This document shows positions 26,800-37,850 of a stretch of 64,000 nucleotides of DNA, piece after piece; positions within the stretch are counted from its first letter, which is position 1, and each line of letters starts with the position of its first letter. The stretch is taken from assembly GCF_027596085.1 (NCBI RefSeq), contig NC_072472.1:18666680-18730679 (forward strand). The letters are read 5' to 3'. The DNA comes from Anoplopoma fimbria. Its lineage: Eukaryota > Chordata > Actinopteri > Perciformes > Anoplopomatidae. Made by a program: the position numbers and the translations under genes. The notes under the pieces were generated by a model. That model was not told the DNA's origin. It saw nothing but the letters and a program-made list of their open reading frames with translations, and made no database searches.

Positions 26800-27400
26800 T
26801 CAAGTGCCTAATAAGGAAGAAGGACCACCCTTCAGAGGCGTTTCAGTCCCCCATGGAGCGCTGCTGTACAGGTTCTGGACTGTAAGTAATTGGATGTTTA
26901 CCCTTCATTGAAGAAGAAAAGCTTTGAGGGATGAAGGAGGTGGAAAATCCACAACTCACTCTGCACTCCAGGACATCCCATAAAAGATCCACAATGTTCA
27001 GATCTGCTGATTGAGGAGGTGATGGAAGCCATTTGGCGTCGACCTGATGGTCATGGCATTACTTTTGAATGTGTCTCTCGGAGTGTTTGTGGAGGATATC
27101 ATCTTGTTATATAGAAACATGTCAATGGAACAGTTAAGGCACCACAGGGAGCACCTGGTCCTTAGAATGACCTCATATTCCTTAGCTTTTACATAACCAT
27201 GCAGAGATATCATCAGGCAGAATGACTACTGTAAGATTGCTGGCCACTGAGAGCATCATTTTGCTTTATCCAAAACTTCTTTCCGTTATTATACATCCCT
27301 ATTGTTTTATGAACCATGAATACAAGCGTTTCAGAATGGAAGGTCTGCGGCAAATGGCCTCTTTATAAAATACATGGCATTACAGTTTTGGTTCACAGAG
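26800..27400 (-). pseudogene. Decayed Tc1/mariner-type transposase relic
   Basis: On the minus strand, the stretch from 27106 down to about 26960 reads QDDILHKHSERHIQK, a stop, then WLPSPPQSADLNIVDLLWD and VLE. The second segment matches the Tc1/mariner signature W-P-P-Q-S-P-D-L-N-P-I-E-x-L-W, and the first matches the Q-D-N-x-P-x-H-T region around the second catalytic Asp. Upstream in another frame is a segment resembling the strand before it (GYVKAKEYEVILR, about 27190-27150). Downstream, about 26910-26830 reads VQNLYSSAP then ETPLKGGP, resembling the Tc1 C-terminal Q-N-L-Y-x-S-x-P and K-G-G motifs. In-frame stops and frame changes show that it is dead. The third acidic residue is Asp in place of Glu in this copy. 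I could not define terminal inverted repeats, so the ends are approximate. Confidence 0.8.
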
Positions 27401-28074
27401 GCATTAAAGTGTCTCTCCACTCAAAATCTATCTTTTTAGTATCTGATATTGACCCCTTGGAGGCTTGCGATATTTGTTGTTGGACCTATAATGGAGAACA
27501 GAGGGTCTGGAGAGATATTCAAAAAACATGCTAAGGCTAAAAGTAGCTCCTAAGTGCCCAAGTTATGAGAAACTTGAGGACTACCAACTTTTTGCTCTGG
27601 GAATAATTCCCAAAGTATTTTAGCTCAAATAGTAGGTCCTAAGTCTCAAAGAAGTAATAAGTATTCCAGAGGACACAATCAGCTATGCTGCATGTAATAC
27701 CTTTTAAAAGCCTATTTTAATGGCGGCGAGTAATACAATTCCAAATGGCTCACCAACAAACAAATCCAACGACACAAGAGATGGATTGTACAACATTTGT
27801 TTTCCAATGCTGGTAAAATAGAAATATCTCAGTAGATGGTCAGAATTATTAACCAAACCAAAAAAGCGATTGCTGGATTTTTAGTTCAAATAGGAGCCAA
27901 ATGTAGAAAAATATGAATACCATATAAATATTTTATTTTGTTTCATGCATGAATTTTTTTTCAGTTTGTCGGATATCAAAAATGTTTTACATGGTGCCTA
28001 CCTACCAACAAATTACTGGAGACATAATGAGTACGTTCGTCCAAACATGATGTTATCCATAGCTTACAGGGTCA

Positions 28075-28132
28075 ACCCCAGCAACACCCGAATTCCCCCC
28101 ATGAGGATCAATAAAGGAATATAATAATAATA
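28075..28132 (+). repeat. Possible 3' tail of a non-LTR retroelement
   Basis: The sequence GAATTCCCCCCATGAGGATC, then AATAAAGGAATATAATAATA with a short ATA tail, resembles the 3' ends of fish CR1/L2/Rex1-type LINEs, which end with TTCCCC...GGATCAATAAAG and a short tandem repeat. No reverse transcriptase remains upstream that I can see. Confidence 0.45.
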
Positions 28133-28658
28133 ATCCCTTCTCTTATCTAAGGGGTTATCTCAGTTTCTTAGTAAAACAATTGCTTTAGTTAGGACCTTTC
28201 GGCATCATTTAATTTCCATTTTCATCAATACATTCACTATTTCAAGTCAAAACACTCATAACTTCAAAAGAAATATGAATCCTTTAGCATGACCCTGTCC
28301 AGAATGCATGCAAGCACATGCCATCGCCATATTTTACATCACATAAGGAACAGCTAAAGGATATGTTTGTTTAAAAACTATAGTTTTAACTTGGTTCAGT
28401 CATTCTGTCCTCTAAATCAACCACTTGTGAGAAGCTTTTTCTTTAAGTGATTAATCCCACACCACTGTGCCTGATATTGTGCATTCAGAGCCGTGACATT
28501 TCCTAACTATGCAGTCTATGTGTTTTGACTGTTCATCTGAGAGTGGGCGCTGGAGTAAATGAATCACACGGTTTGCTTTCTTCAGTCTGCCAGTCTACTG
28601 ATGGAATCCATTCACTAGTGAAGCTAATAGTAGCAGTACACCTCCCCCTCTATGCACT

Positions 28659-28712
28659 CACACACACGCACACACACACACACACACACGCACGCACACA
28701 CACACACACACC
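28659..28712. repeat. Interrupted (CA)n microsatellite
   Basis: A CA run with three CACG interruptions, followed by an ACACCC-rich tail. Confidence 0.93.
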
Positions 28713-29877
28713 ACACCCACCCACAACACTCGTCCCTGAAGGACAGCCATCACCAGTCCATCCCGCCCACGCCTTCCTGTTATACCTACAAGGTTAATAT
28801 GTATGGGAGATGTATGGGAAAGGTGGTGTGTTTCTCTGCTCTGTATTGTGGGGTTTGTTTATTAAAACAAACACAGTTGTTTGTTTTATTCTTCATCAGC
28901 AGGCTGTATGACATACTACACTCATCAAGTAGGCTAGTATCTTCTGTGTGCATACAGTATGTGCACTTCATAATTTGAATATCAAGCTTGGTTATTGGCG
29001 GTTAATTTTTCAGAGAATAACAACCTCACAATGTCCTGATTTCATAACCAGACAAGACAGCAGCAGAACAAAAATAAAAATTCTACAATGACACTGAAAT
29101 ATTGGAGTTTCGAAGATGAAGTAATAATAAATTTATCATTTAGCTTATTTGTCTCACACTGAATTTAAAAGTTTGCCCACGGACAGGTGCTGCAAATTAG
29201 CTTGAGCATGATCTTTTATATGTGTTTCGCCATTAAACTGTGTTTACACAATACTGTGAAATGCAGAAACAAAATTCATAAAATTGATATTTCTAGAAGC
29301 CTTACAACTATAACTCTTAAGTGAGCCCCATTTCAGTTTGAAACAAAAATGCAACGTGGTGAGTATGAGCATCGGTTGTTATCCACAAGCTACTATACAG
29401 CATGTCAACATCTGTCTCAGTATAGCACGCATCGTTTTGGGGTGATTTCCTGTTGTTGGTTTGGATTACTGGAAACTGGGCTGCAGGTTGCTTGGACGAG
29501 ATCCAAGGCCCCCTTTTTTTTAAACCGCTGTATGTGGGCGTGATGGAGACTGAATGACAGCTCCAAACACTCAAACTAAACCCGGTAAAGAGTTGACAGT
29601 TGTGGTTATCCCAAACAGCATTTCAAGTAACTCCCTTAAAAGATTTATTTAAACTTTTTTTAAGAGTGTATAAACTCTACTATTTGGCTTTCTGTTTTCC
29701 TCCATCCTCTGACTTCAGGGTGACACAAATCTCAAAGATAAGCTATCAACTGCAGTATGTCAGTGCAGCAGGATAGAAGGAAAGATCTCGATATATGTCG
29801 GGAGCTCGCAGGTGGAGGTAACCATACCTTGTCAACCCTGTGTGGCAGGAATTCACTCCAACAGTCAGCTGTCTCGC

Positions 29878-29879
<2 letters not shown>

Positions 29880-29915
<36 letters not shown>
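29880..29915. repeat. (TG)n microsatellite, 18 units
   Basis: A perfect 36-bp TG run. Confidence 0.97.
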
Positions 29916-29919
<4 letters not shown>

Positions 29920-32268
29920 TGTTTGTATAAAGCTCTCAGATGCACAAAATGATGCAACTTCTGAGCCAGTGAAGGCAAGGCAGGTTAAAGGGGTTCCCCT
30001 TTTCTCTACAAGGCACAATGGTGCTCAAACAACTCCATTCACTGACTTTTCACAACACAATACTGTGCTGCCTTTATGACATCCGGACTCCTAGACAGGT
30101 TACACAAGCCACAATCCACCTGCAGTTAGAATGATAGCTTGCAAAATTAATGTTTCCTCACTGTTCAAACTTTCCACATGGTAAAATATTGAATCCCTGC
30201 ATTCACAACTGCTGAGTCTTTGCAGTGCCTCGTAGTCGAGTCTCTTGCTGTCCTCTCTGTTCTCCTCTCTTTGACTTGGTTCACTCTTGAAAGCTCCTGC
30301 CTCCCTCCTTGCCTCCCCCACACACTGTGTTTTGAAGCAGGTGAACACCCACACACTCAAGCCACACAAAGATCCTGGCTTCTGGCTGTTTTTTTAAAAT
30401 CCATGACAAGGAGCCCTCTGCCTGAATATGAAAAGATCAGCATCTGAGAGCATGTAGACATGAGTCACACCCGGGTCCGTCTCACTCCCAGCAGGCTACC
30501 TGAGCGTCCAACTAGCTGGATGTGGCCGGAGCAGACAGTGTCTCTGAACTAGACTATATTTGTCACCCAGCTATGTGAACATGTGTGAAAATCTCAACGG
30601 TGTACTGAGAGTTCTAACGGGCCCGTTTGTCCCACCCAGTTCCCTACATCCGTGCCGGGGGTCATTCCGTGACGATAAAGAGTGCCTTTGCTCTCTTCAG
30701 CACAATGTCAAACCATTCCAGTCGAGCAAGGAGGGCAGAGTAGCTGTGACAGCTACAAAGTGGCTGAGGGAACTGTGTACTTTAGTTGGTCTGCTTCAAA
30801 TGAAAGGGCTGCTAACAGCAACAAATCACAGCTCTGCAACGCAGCAACTTTCCCCCTCTGTGATAGAAACCTTTTGCATTAGTGTTCCCTCTTCACATTT
30901 CTAGCTCTGTGCTGGATGACACAGAGTTTGTTATTACGAAACCATTTAGCAACAGAAACTTTGTACAGATGCGAAGTTTTTCATTTCAGTTTGGCAACTC
31001 TCAACAGCACGTTGCGAAGGTGGGAATGAGTTTGTGAGCGAATAGTCGCGTGCACCCCTGGCCTGTCAAGAGTTGCGAGCCTATTTGTATGGATGCGGGG
31101 CTGCACCTTGGTGCACGAAGCACTGGCGCCGTTGCCTGTCTTGTGCGGCAGGCCAGGATGACATGTGAATCGCTGCAGCCGAGAAAGCCCTGCTTAAGTG
31201 GAGGCAGTAGGGAGAAGCCGCCGAGAGCCAGGAGGCAAACAGACAAACAGATGGACAGGCTGATGCCAAGCAGGCAGTGGAGCAAATAGATTGTGCAGCA
31301 TGGTGAACAGACTCAGCCTACCAAAGAACAACCGACAGACACAAGACCATGCCACCCTTGTCAGCCGACCGTGCCTCTCTATAATTCATCGAGATAGCAC
31401 AGATACGTGGTAAATGGGACTCTCATCTTCCTCCTTCTCCTCATCTGCCCCTGTCATATCCCTCATTTGATATGTGTTATGTAGGAGGAGGAGATGTCAG
31501 TCTTCCAAGATGGGAAATGAACAAAACCTGTATGTGTGAGAACCGGAGTGGGAGAAAGAAATGCAGGAGAGAGAGAGAGAGAGACGGGTGCCGCGGGTGG
31601 ATTGGGCTGTGGTGCACAGGGGACTTCAGCCCAGCAGACATATACAGATTCACAGTGCACAAACAGAACCACAGACACACAAAAAAATAACCATATTGAG
31701 TTTTTAAAAACACTTTTTTTGACCAGCTTCAGATTTTAAACACACTGCCCTGGCAAGACTTGAGTAAATAAAACGTAGAGATTTTGTCAAGAGAGATTAT
31801 TGTTTTTTGAGATTATTCTGTGTTTGGATTAAACAAAGAACTGCCTTTCACAAAGAAACTGGACATACAGCCACACAGTGGGACTGTGGCAACGGCATTA
31901 CAGAACAGAGCTTCTCCTACCTTGATGTCTCAGAAACACTTGGAAAGTATTAAGCTTGTATTTCCCTGAGGCATCGGGCACATGCTCACTGGAGCAATAA
32001 CCTTTGCTTTAATGCAGGAGGAGCATGATTGTGAGTTTCCCTTTGAGACGTCCCTCCAAAATGCGAGGTGCTCGGATTGACTCGGTCTTGTTTTTTCTCT
32101 ATGGAAAACATCCAGCGCTGTGCAAGTCAAATAGAAAAACGCCTTAAAGAGCTAAGACAGCCCTGTCAGATCTGTCTGGTTTTGTACCTACACAGTCTAA
32201 TGCTCTGTCTCTGTGTGTTTGTGTGTGTGCGCTGGTTCATATGTGTGTGTGTTTCTCTGTCTACATAG

Positions 32269-32383
32269 GTAGAATGTAAGAAGGCCCAGCCCAAGGAGGT
32301 GATGTTCCCACCAGGCACACGAGGGCGAGCCAGGGGTCTGCCCTACACCATGGATGCCTTCATGCTGGGGATGGGCATGCTGA
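32269..32383 (+). CDS. msi2: Musashi-2 internal exon: RRM2 end and linker
   Basis: This 115-nt exon enters in phase 0, exactly where the previous exon stops. It reads [20 protein letters not shown] followed by [18 protein letters not shown]. The first residues are the last strand of RRM2. The segment after it ([26 protein letters not shown]) is the diagnostic conserved linker of Musashi proteins. The [10 protein letters not shown] form fits MSI2; MSI1 has V-D-A-F-M-L-G-I. The acceptor is CTGTCTACATAG and the donor is CTGA|GTGAGT, leaving one base (A) of a split codon. Joined to GC of the next exon this gives AGC (Ser), where mammalian MSI2 has Gly to my recollection. A long CA repeat starts 23 nt after the exon. 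Confidence 0.96.
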
Positions 32384-32403
32384 GTGAGTCATATACACAT
32401 CCA

Positions 32404-32405
<2 letters not shown>

Positions 32406-32471
<66 letters not shown>
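32406..32471. repeat. (CA)n microsatellite 22 nt after the linker exon donor
   Basis: A perfect 66-bp CA run beginning 22 nt after the GTGAGT donor of the 32269-32383 exon. In the transcript it is a CA-rich tract of the type bound by hnRNP L, known to influence splicing of adjacent exons. A role here is inference. Confidence 0.98.
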
Positions 32472-32474
<3 letters not shown>

Positions 32475-33207
32475 GATGATGAAATGTGATCCATATAAGT
32501 CCTTTATATAACATGTTCATTTGAAATCTGATGACAAAATATATTTGTGGGGGGAAATGCCTAAAACGCCAGAAATGCATAACAGTCGATCATCAATTTC
32601 TACCATATAAAAAAATAAACTTATGCAGACCCCTCCGCCTAGATAGCCCCATTAGGTGGGCACTGCCCCTAATTAGGCTGCTTCAAGGTGTGCCACCGGT
32701 GACCACTGCGGTCTATTTCTGGTGGAGTCTGGTACAGGCAGCCCCCGGGCATATAGGAGCAGACCAGCACATTAGCAGGCTAAATGAAGAGGAAAATTGG
32801 TGTAATGTCATATTAAGGATTCATCACTGTGCCCCCCTTAATGGATAATGAAGGGGACACACATGTCAGGGAGAGATCTCATCTACAGGGACCTCAGCTG
32901 CTGGCCCACCCCTCATCATTACCATCCAGCCCATGCCCGTGGCCCTTTTTATTTAACACTCTTGCACTCTCTCCCCCCTCCATCCCCACCCGCACTGCCT
33001 CCCCCACCCGCCCACTGTCTACTACCTATCTACCTATCTGTCTTTCTCTCTCTGTCTGTCTTTCTATCTCTCAGTCTGTCTGTTCACATTTTCCATGCAT
33101 ATAATTTGTATATGCGACCCAACCAAATGGATTTGCCCTCACATGAAAGATTTATTTTTTCCCTTCAAAAGCAAAAGAGACACGCAGCTGATTGTAAGAG
33201 ACTCAGG

Positions 33208-33226
33208 TTTTTTTTTTTTTTTTTTT
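33208..33226. repeat. Poly-T run, 19 nt
   Basis: An uninterrupted T run, possibly the tail of an old minus-strand retroelement insertion. No body is recognisable. Confidence 0.85.
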
Positions 33227-33425
33227 CGTGCAAGTGGGCCCCCCTCCCTCCTCTGTCTCTCGTAGCAGGTGCAAGCACAACCACAGTCATGCATTTTTAT
33301 CTGTACCAGGTAACGTCATGCTCGAAGCGACTTTGAAGGTCGATTGCAAGTCATAGTTGGGTGCTGCTTGTTTTGCATTTACTTTTAAGAAAATTGAGCC
33401 GTGGGATCATTTTTTAAATTTCCTA

Positions 33426-33483
33426 TAGTATCTATTCATATATTTATCTATCGATCTATCTATACCCATATATTTATCTATAC
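33426..33483. repeat. (TATC)n-like degenerate tandem repeat
   Basis: Irregular TATC and ATCTA units over 58 bp, with two copies of CATATATTTATCTAT. Confidence 0.75.
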
Positions 33484-36400
33484 AGTCACATAATCTCTCA
33501 GGGTTATTCCAGGTTCGACCTTGCCATGAGACTGATTATACAGTTGTTTGTGGTATTAGTGTTGATAAGACCGGCCAAGTGCTTGTGTCAGCTCTATCTA
33601 AGTCGTTCACTTCCATCTCATCTCTTAGAGGTATTTAACAAGCACGATGAACTTTTCGGAACTTATTACAGACTAATGCGTCTGTGAAGAGGACAGCACC
33701 CCCCCCACACTCCGTTGGGAGTCGGCAGGCAGAAAGGCAGTGATGTGCTCATGTGAGAATATTAACAGCCAACTTGTTTGGAGACACTCTTATCTAAATG
33801 AAATTGGAACAAGGACAGCGAAACATTCCTTTATATAATTTGCATTTAGAAAAAAGGGACCCTAGGCTCATTATTTAAGAAAGTGTAAGCTCCTTTTGTG
33901 CCAAATCTCATTAAAGCCATCCCTAGCTCCTTTGTTTACTGCCTCTAATCGAGGCATTTATCTTTATTGTGTTGCGCCCGATGTATGTTAGCTGAAATTA
34001 ATACACATTTGAGCCCGGGCGAGGTATGGGTGTACCAGATGGATAATTGATTTTAAAGTGAATCAGAACTGTTGAGCCATAAAATAGGTACATTAGCATG
34101 CATATTAATAAGGCAAATAAGAGCACTAAGAGGCCGCCGCCAGGCCAGACACAATGGCAGGCTTCATTTAGTGGAAAGGTAGGAAACGCGCTGGGTTCTC
34201 CTCTTTCTTTCTTCCCACTCATGTTTGTATGCACATACTCAGGATTTCATGAGATAGTAGCTTAACTTAGCATGTATCTTAATCCGACACTTTCATATTC
34301 CCCTCTATAGCCCTCTCCTTATACACTCGGTGCACACCTCTCTCTGCAGACTCTCCAGTTGGTAATGTGAACCCCATCGTAATGCAGTACATCAGACGGG
34401 GGAAGTGGTTTTGCCATTTCACAAAATGTTGAAATAAGGGAGTATGAGGAGCCGCACTATCTAAGCCAACAATTTCAGTTTGGCATTTATTCTGTTTTGA
34501 CAGTAAGACAGTATCAAACACATAATATCCAATATTTTGCAGTCGGTGATGGCTTTTCATTGTATCATATCACAGTTTCTTTTCCGACCAAACAAACAAT
34601 GCGGGGTTGTGTGAACGCTATCCATCTGTAACTTCCTGGTGATGACTTCTCATCTGCAGCTGATGGAGGATTTTTTTTTCCATTTATTTTTTATTTTATT
34701 TTTTCTGGTGCTGCCTCCGTCCTACTTCATCCATACCAGGTTAAGGTTCCTCTCAACGCCTCTCTGAGTCGCATTTTCTTTTTGTCTGCGAGAGAGGGGA
34801 GAGGGTCTGGGAGAGGCATTTTCCCATTGGGTCAGGAATAAATTGAACTTTTTCATGGACAGCAAACACTGATTAGATATTTATGACCAAGGTCAACCTT
34901 TCTGATTCCAGCTGGCACAGGCTCTGAGGCATACAGAACAGAGCAACTACACACATGCTCTGACACACGGACACACACAAACACACACACATAGCTTGCT
35001 TACACTCACGCTCATACCCACACACTCATATAATGCGTGCATGCAAAATATGTTGTTGCCTACTTCATATTTACTGTGAGCTCTATTAGTCTGCATGTGT
35101 ATAGGATCAAAAGTTGCAATTCAAATTTGACTACAGCCAATTATTATCAGGCTAACATATACTGTATCTAACAAGAACTGAGGACACTAAAACCTGAAGG
35201 AGACTTCCGAGGTCTGTTTCTGAGGTGTAATTTACACCCAATGAAGAAAGAGTTATCAAGGTTGGCTCCAGTGACTCATTCCTGGCCTAAAGGACTTCCT
35301 CTTATTAGGCAATTTAGTACAGACTTATGGTTGAAGGTGATAATAGCTCGAGGAAAACCGATAAAGACTGAGACATATACCATAATTACAGGGTTAATTA
35401 TGTTTATATTACCTTTGATGGTGCTCAAATTCTCACTGACTCTCACACACACCCCCGCCCACTCTTCTCAAATTTCTTTGCTTTGCTCGTATCCCGCTTC
35501 CTCGCTGCCCGCTCCCTCACACCCCCGTTTCTCAATATGTTGCCCACAGCTGCTTCTGTCTGAAAACTGTCCAGCTAATTAACTGGCGGGGTCCGCGGTT
35601 GTAATGGGAATCATGACAGCAGATGAACAATACATCTGCTACTCTTAAATTTTTCTAATGACACCGGGTCTTCTTCTGGCCTCGTTGTAGCTCTGCATCC
35701 GTCCAGGGACAGCACCACTCCTAAACAAGCCTGTACCCTCACACAGACTTTGACTTTGGTTTGCAGATGCCAATTTGTAGTCACATTTGCCCATCCTCAG
35801 CAAGTTTTATAACTCATTGGTTTTGGTTGAATTTCCCAAAGTTTACAGTACTGGTTTAACACAGATATATGTGTTTATACTGTATGTAGCAGCTCTCTAA
35901 AATGTTGATATGACTGGTTAATAACTTTTTGTACAAGAAATACACCCCATAAAATGCCAAATCTACAAATCTACAATCACACATTTTTTGTTAACCTCCA
36001 GAATGATTCATCGATAGTTTCTGATGCTTTTAATTTGATATCATCAGGGGGTCAGAGCCATGGACAGCTTCGGGACTAGAGAGAGACTTTTCTAGGCCAC
36101 TGCTGCCTTTAACATTACCAAATATTACAGAGACAAAAAAAAATAAACTCACCAACTAGTGTCACATTTTGGATATTTTCTGCATAACTCATTTATTTTT
36201 ATTTATTTTAGACGGAGGGGATACTTAAAGCTTCAATGCACGGCAAAAATGATGAAAGAGAGGCTGCTGCATTGAATGCACCGACAAGACTGAACGGACC
36301 AGTTGTGAAAACACCAAACCTACAGTACACACAATTAATCCGCATAAAAAAAACACACATTAGATTTGAATTTGATACCATGTATTTCCTATGTAATCCA

Positions 36401-37091
36401 TTGCAACATTAGATATGCTAATGGTTTTAGAGACCTGTCCAAACTCAAAATCTCAGATCTCATTTTATCTCATTTATTTAATCTTATTCGAAACAGTGGT
36501 GCAGGTAAAACAAGGTCTCAAAACTCTCCCTTGATGTTGCTCATTCTATCTAAGCAGTCTGTTGGTTAAACACATTTAGCACATGCGTACCATTTCCATA
36601 AAACACTGGTTGCCCTGGTAACTCTTGAGATACTTACTATAGATAACAAGTTAGTTTTAAATTCAGTTTTAATTAACCATTAAACCTTGTGTCAACCAGT
36701 AAAACAATACAACAACACACCACTGAATTTCATGCAGGAGGTGTAAATGAGGAGTAGATATCACTTTCTTGCCCGCAGCATCTTTTTAGTAAACTGCATC
36801 CAGCCATATTAACACCTTTTTTTATCTTTTTTCTATGAGCTAGAGGTGCACACAACATAAACAGACGCCAACGTCATTTCAGGGCTCCGGCTATAAAGTG
36901 TTATTACACTGAGCCATAAAAATGCCTGATATCTTTTGGTTGAATAAAAACTGAAATTAAATTAGACAGTAAAGAAGGAGGATATCAATGCTTAGATTTG
37001 AACCCTTTAAGAACCAGCACTAAATTTGGCACCAGGTTTTCATACGTGACCCTAATGAAGATCCAACCCCTGATGAATGATGGGGATCAGT

Positions 37092-37108
37092 AAAAAAAAA
37101 AAAAAAAA
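37092..37108. repeat. Poly-A run, 17 nt
   Basis: An uninterrupted A run. I do not see a retroelement body upstream. Confidence 0.85.
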
Positions 37109-37582
37109 GTGCCTTGAGGCTTCTGTTGCAGTACTTTAAGTGTGTTAAAGTATAATATAATTAAACAGGATATTGATCCATGAAGGGGAACTTGCTTTTA
37201 AAGGGATTGTGTGAAATATGTGCTTTAGGAAAAACAACAAGCGCTGGACAATTAAGATTATAGGTTAATGTAATTGTGACAGTTGACCATTGATTGAAAG
37301 TGGGGCTTGTTTAACACTGCACATGCAACCAATACAATTGAGTTGACAATCTACCATCAACATTATGATTTATGAATACATGCTGCGTCTTTATTAAACT
37401 TAAAATTAATAATTTATTTTTTTCAAACAAAGGAAGCACATAATACATACAAGACTTTGCAAACCAAAAGTACTGTTCCAAAATGTAATACTTAACTATT
37501 TCAGGCTCATATTTAATGTGTGGAATATTGCAGTGGAATATTCCGGGATATTAAGTACAATTAGAATGTGCTTGACAACATG

Positions 37583-37617
37583 AGAACACTTTAGTGTTCT
37601 GGAACTCCCAGGAGTTC
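37583..37617. other. Two adjacent small dyads
   Basis: AGAACACT TT AGTGTTCT (37583-37600) is followed after one base by GAACTCC CA GGAGTTC (37602-37617). Both are perfect dyads with 2-nt centres, located about 160 bp before the Tyr/Gly-rich exon. Confidence 0.8.
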
Positions 37618-37687
37618 TAAAGCCAGCCTTTACAGATTTGTTTCCCCCTCCAAAGTGGATAAGTAACTTTATCCCAGCGTTTGCCTA

Positions 37688-37708
37688 TGTGTGTGTGTGT
37701 GTGTGTGT
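37688..37708. repeat. Short (TG)n tract upstream of the Tyr/Gly-rich exon
   Basis: A 21-bp TG run located 67 bp upstream of the 37776 exon, before its pyrimidine tract. Confidence 0.93.
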
Positions 37709-37775
37709 TGGTATCACATCCGTTTGTAATAGTTCTCCTCTCATCTCTTTTTAATCTCCTCCCTCTCTTTCAAAG

Positions 37776-37850
37776 GCTACCCTAATATTGTGGCAACGTA
37801 CGGCCGCGGATACACTGGATTCGCACCCAGCTACAGCTACCAGTTCCCCG
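37776..37850 (+). CDS. msi2: Musashi-2 internal exon: Tyr/Gly-rich segment
   Basis: This 75-nt exon supplies two bases of a split codon, then [20 protein letters not shown] and YQFP, and ends with one base of a Gly codon. It closely matches the MSI2 segment as I recall it ([20 protein letters not shown]), and differs from the MSI1 equivalent, which reads more like Y-P-G-F-Q-A-T-T-Y. This exon is therefore the best evidence for the MSI2 assignment. The region is low-complexity and aromatic-rich, C-terminal to the two RRMs and probably disordered. The acceptor has a long pyrimidine tract ending TTTCAAAG. The donor is CCCCG|GTGAGT, close to consensus. Both flanking introns are phase 1, so skipping this 25-codon exon would preserve the reading frame. 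Confidence 0.95.

Larger units (their letters stand above)
32384..37775 (+). other. msi2: msi2 intron between the linker exon and the Tyr/Gly-rich exon
   Basis: This is a 5,392-bp phase 1 intron, donor GTGAGT and acceptor TTTCAAAG. A 66-bp CA repeat begins 22 nt after the donor and a short TG repeat lies about 70 nt before the acceptor. A TATC-type tract (33426-33483), a poly-T run (33208-33226) and a poly-A run (37092-37108) are also present. The block 33830-34190 is repeat-free and could be a conserved non-coding element. I see no gene. Confidence 0.9.

Noticed and set aside
37583..37600. Steroid receptor response element
   Set aside because: The half-sites AGAACA and TGTTCT are spaced by 6 nt, not the required 3, so I list it only as a dyad.
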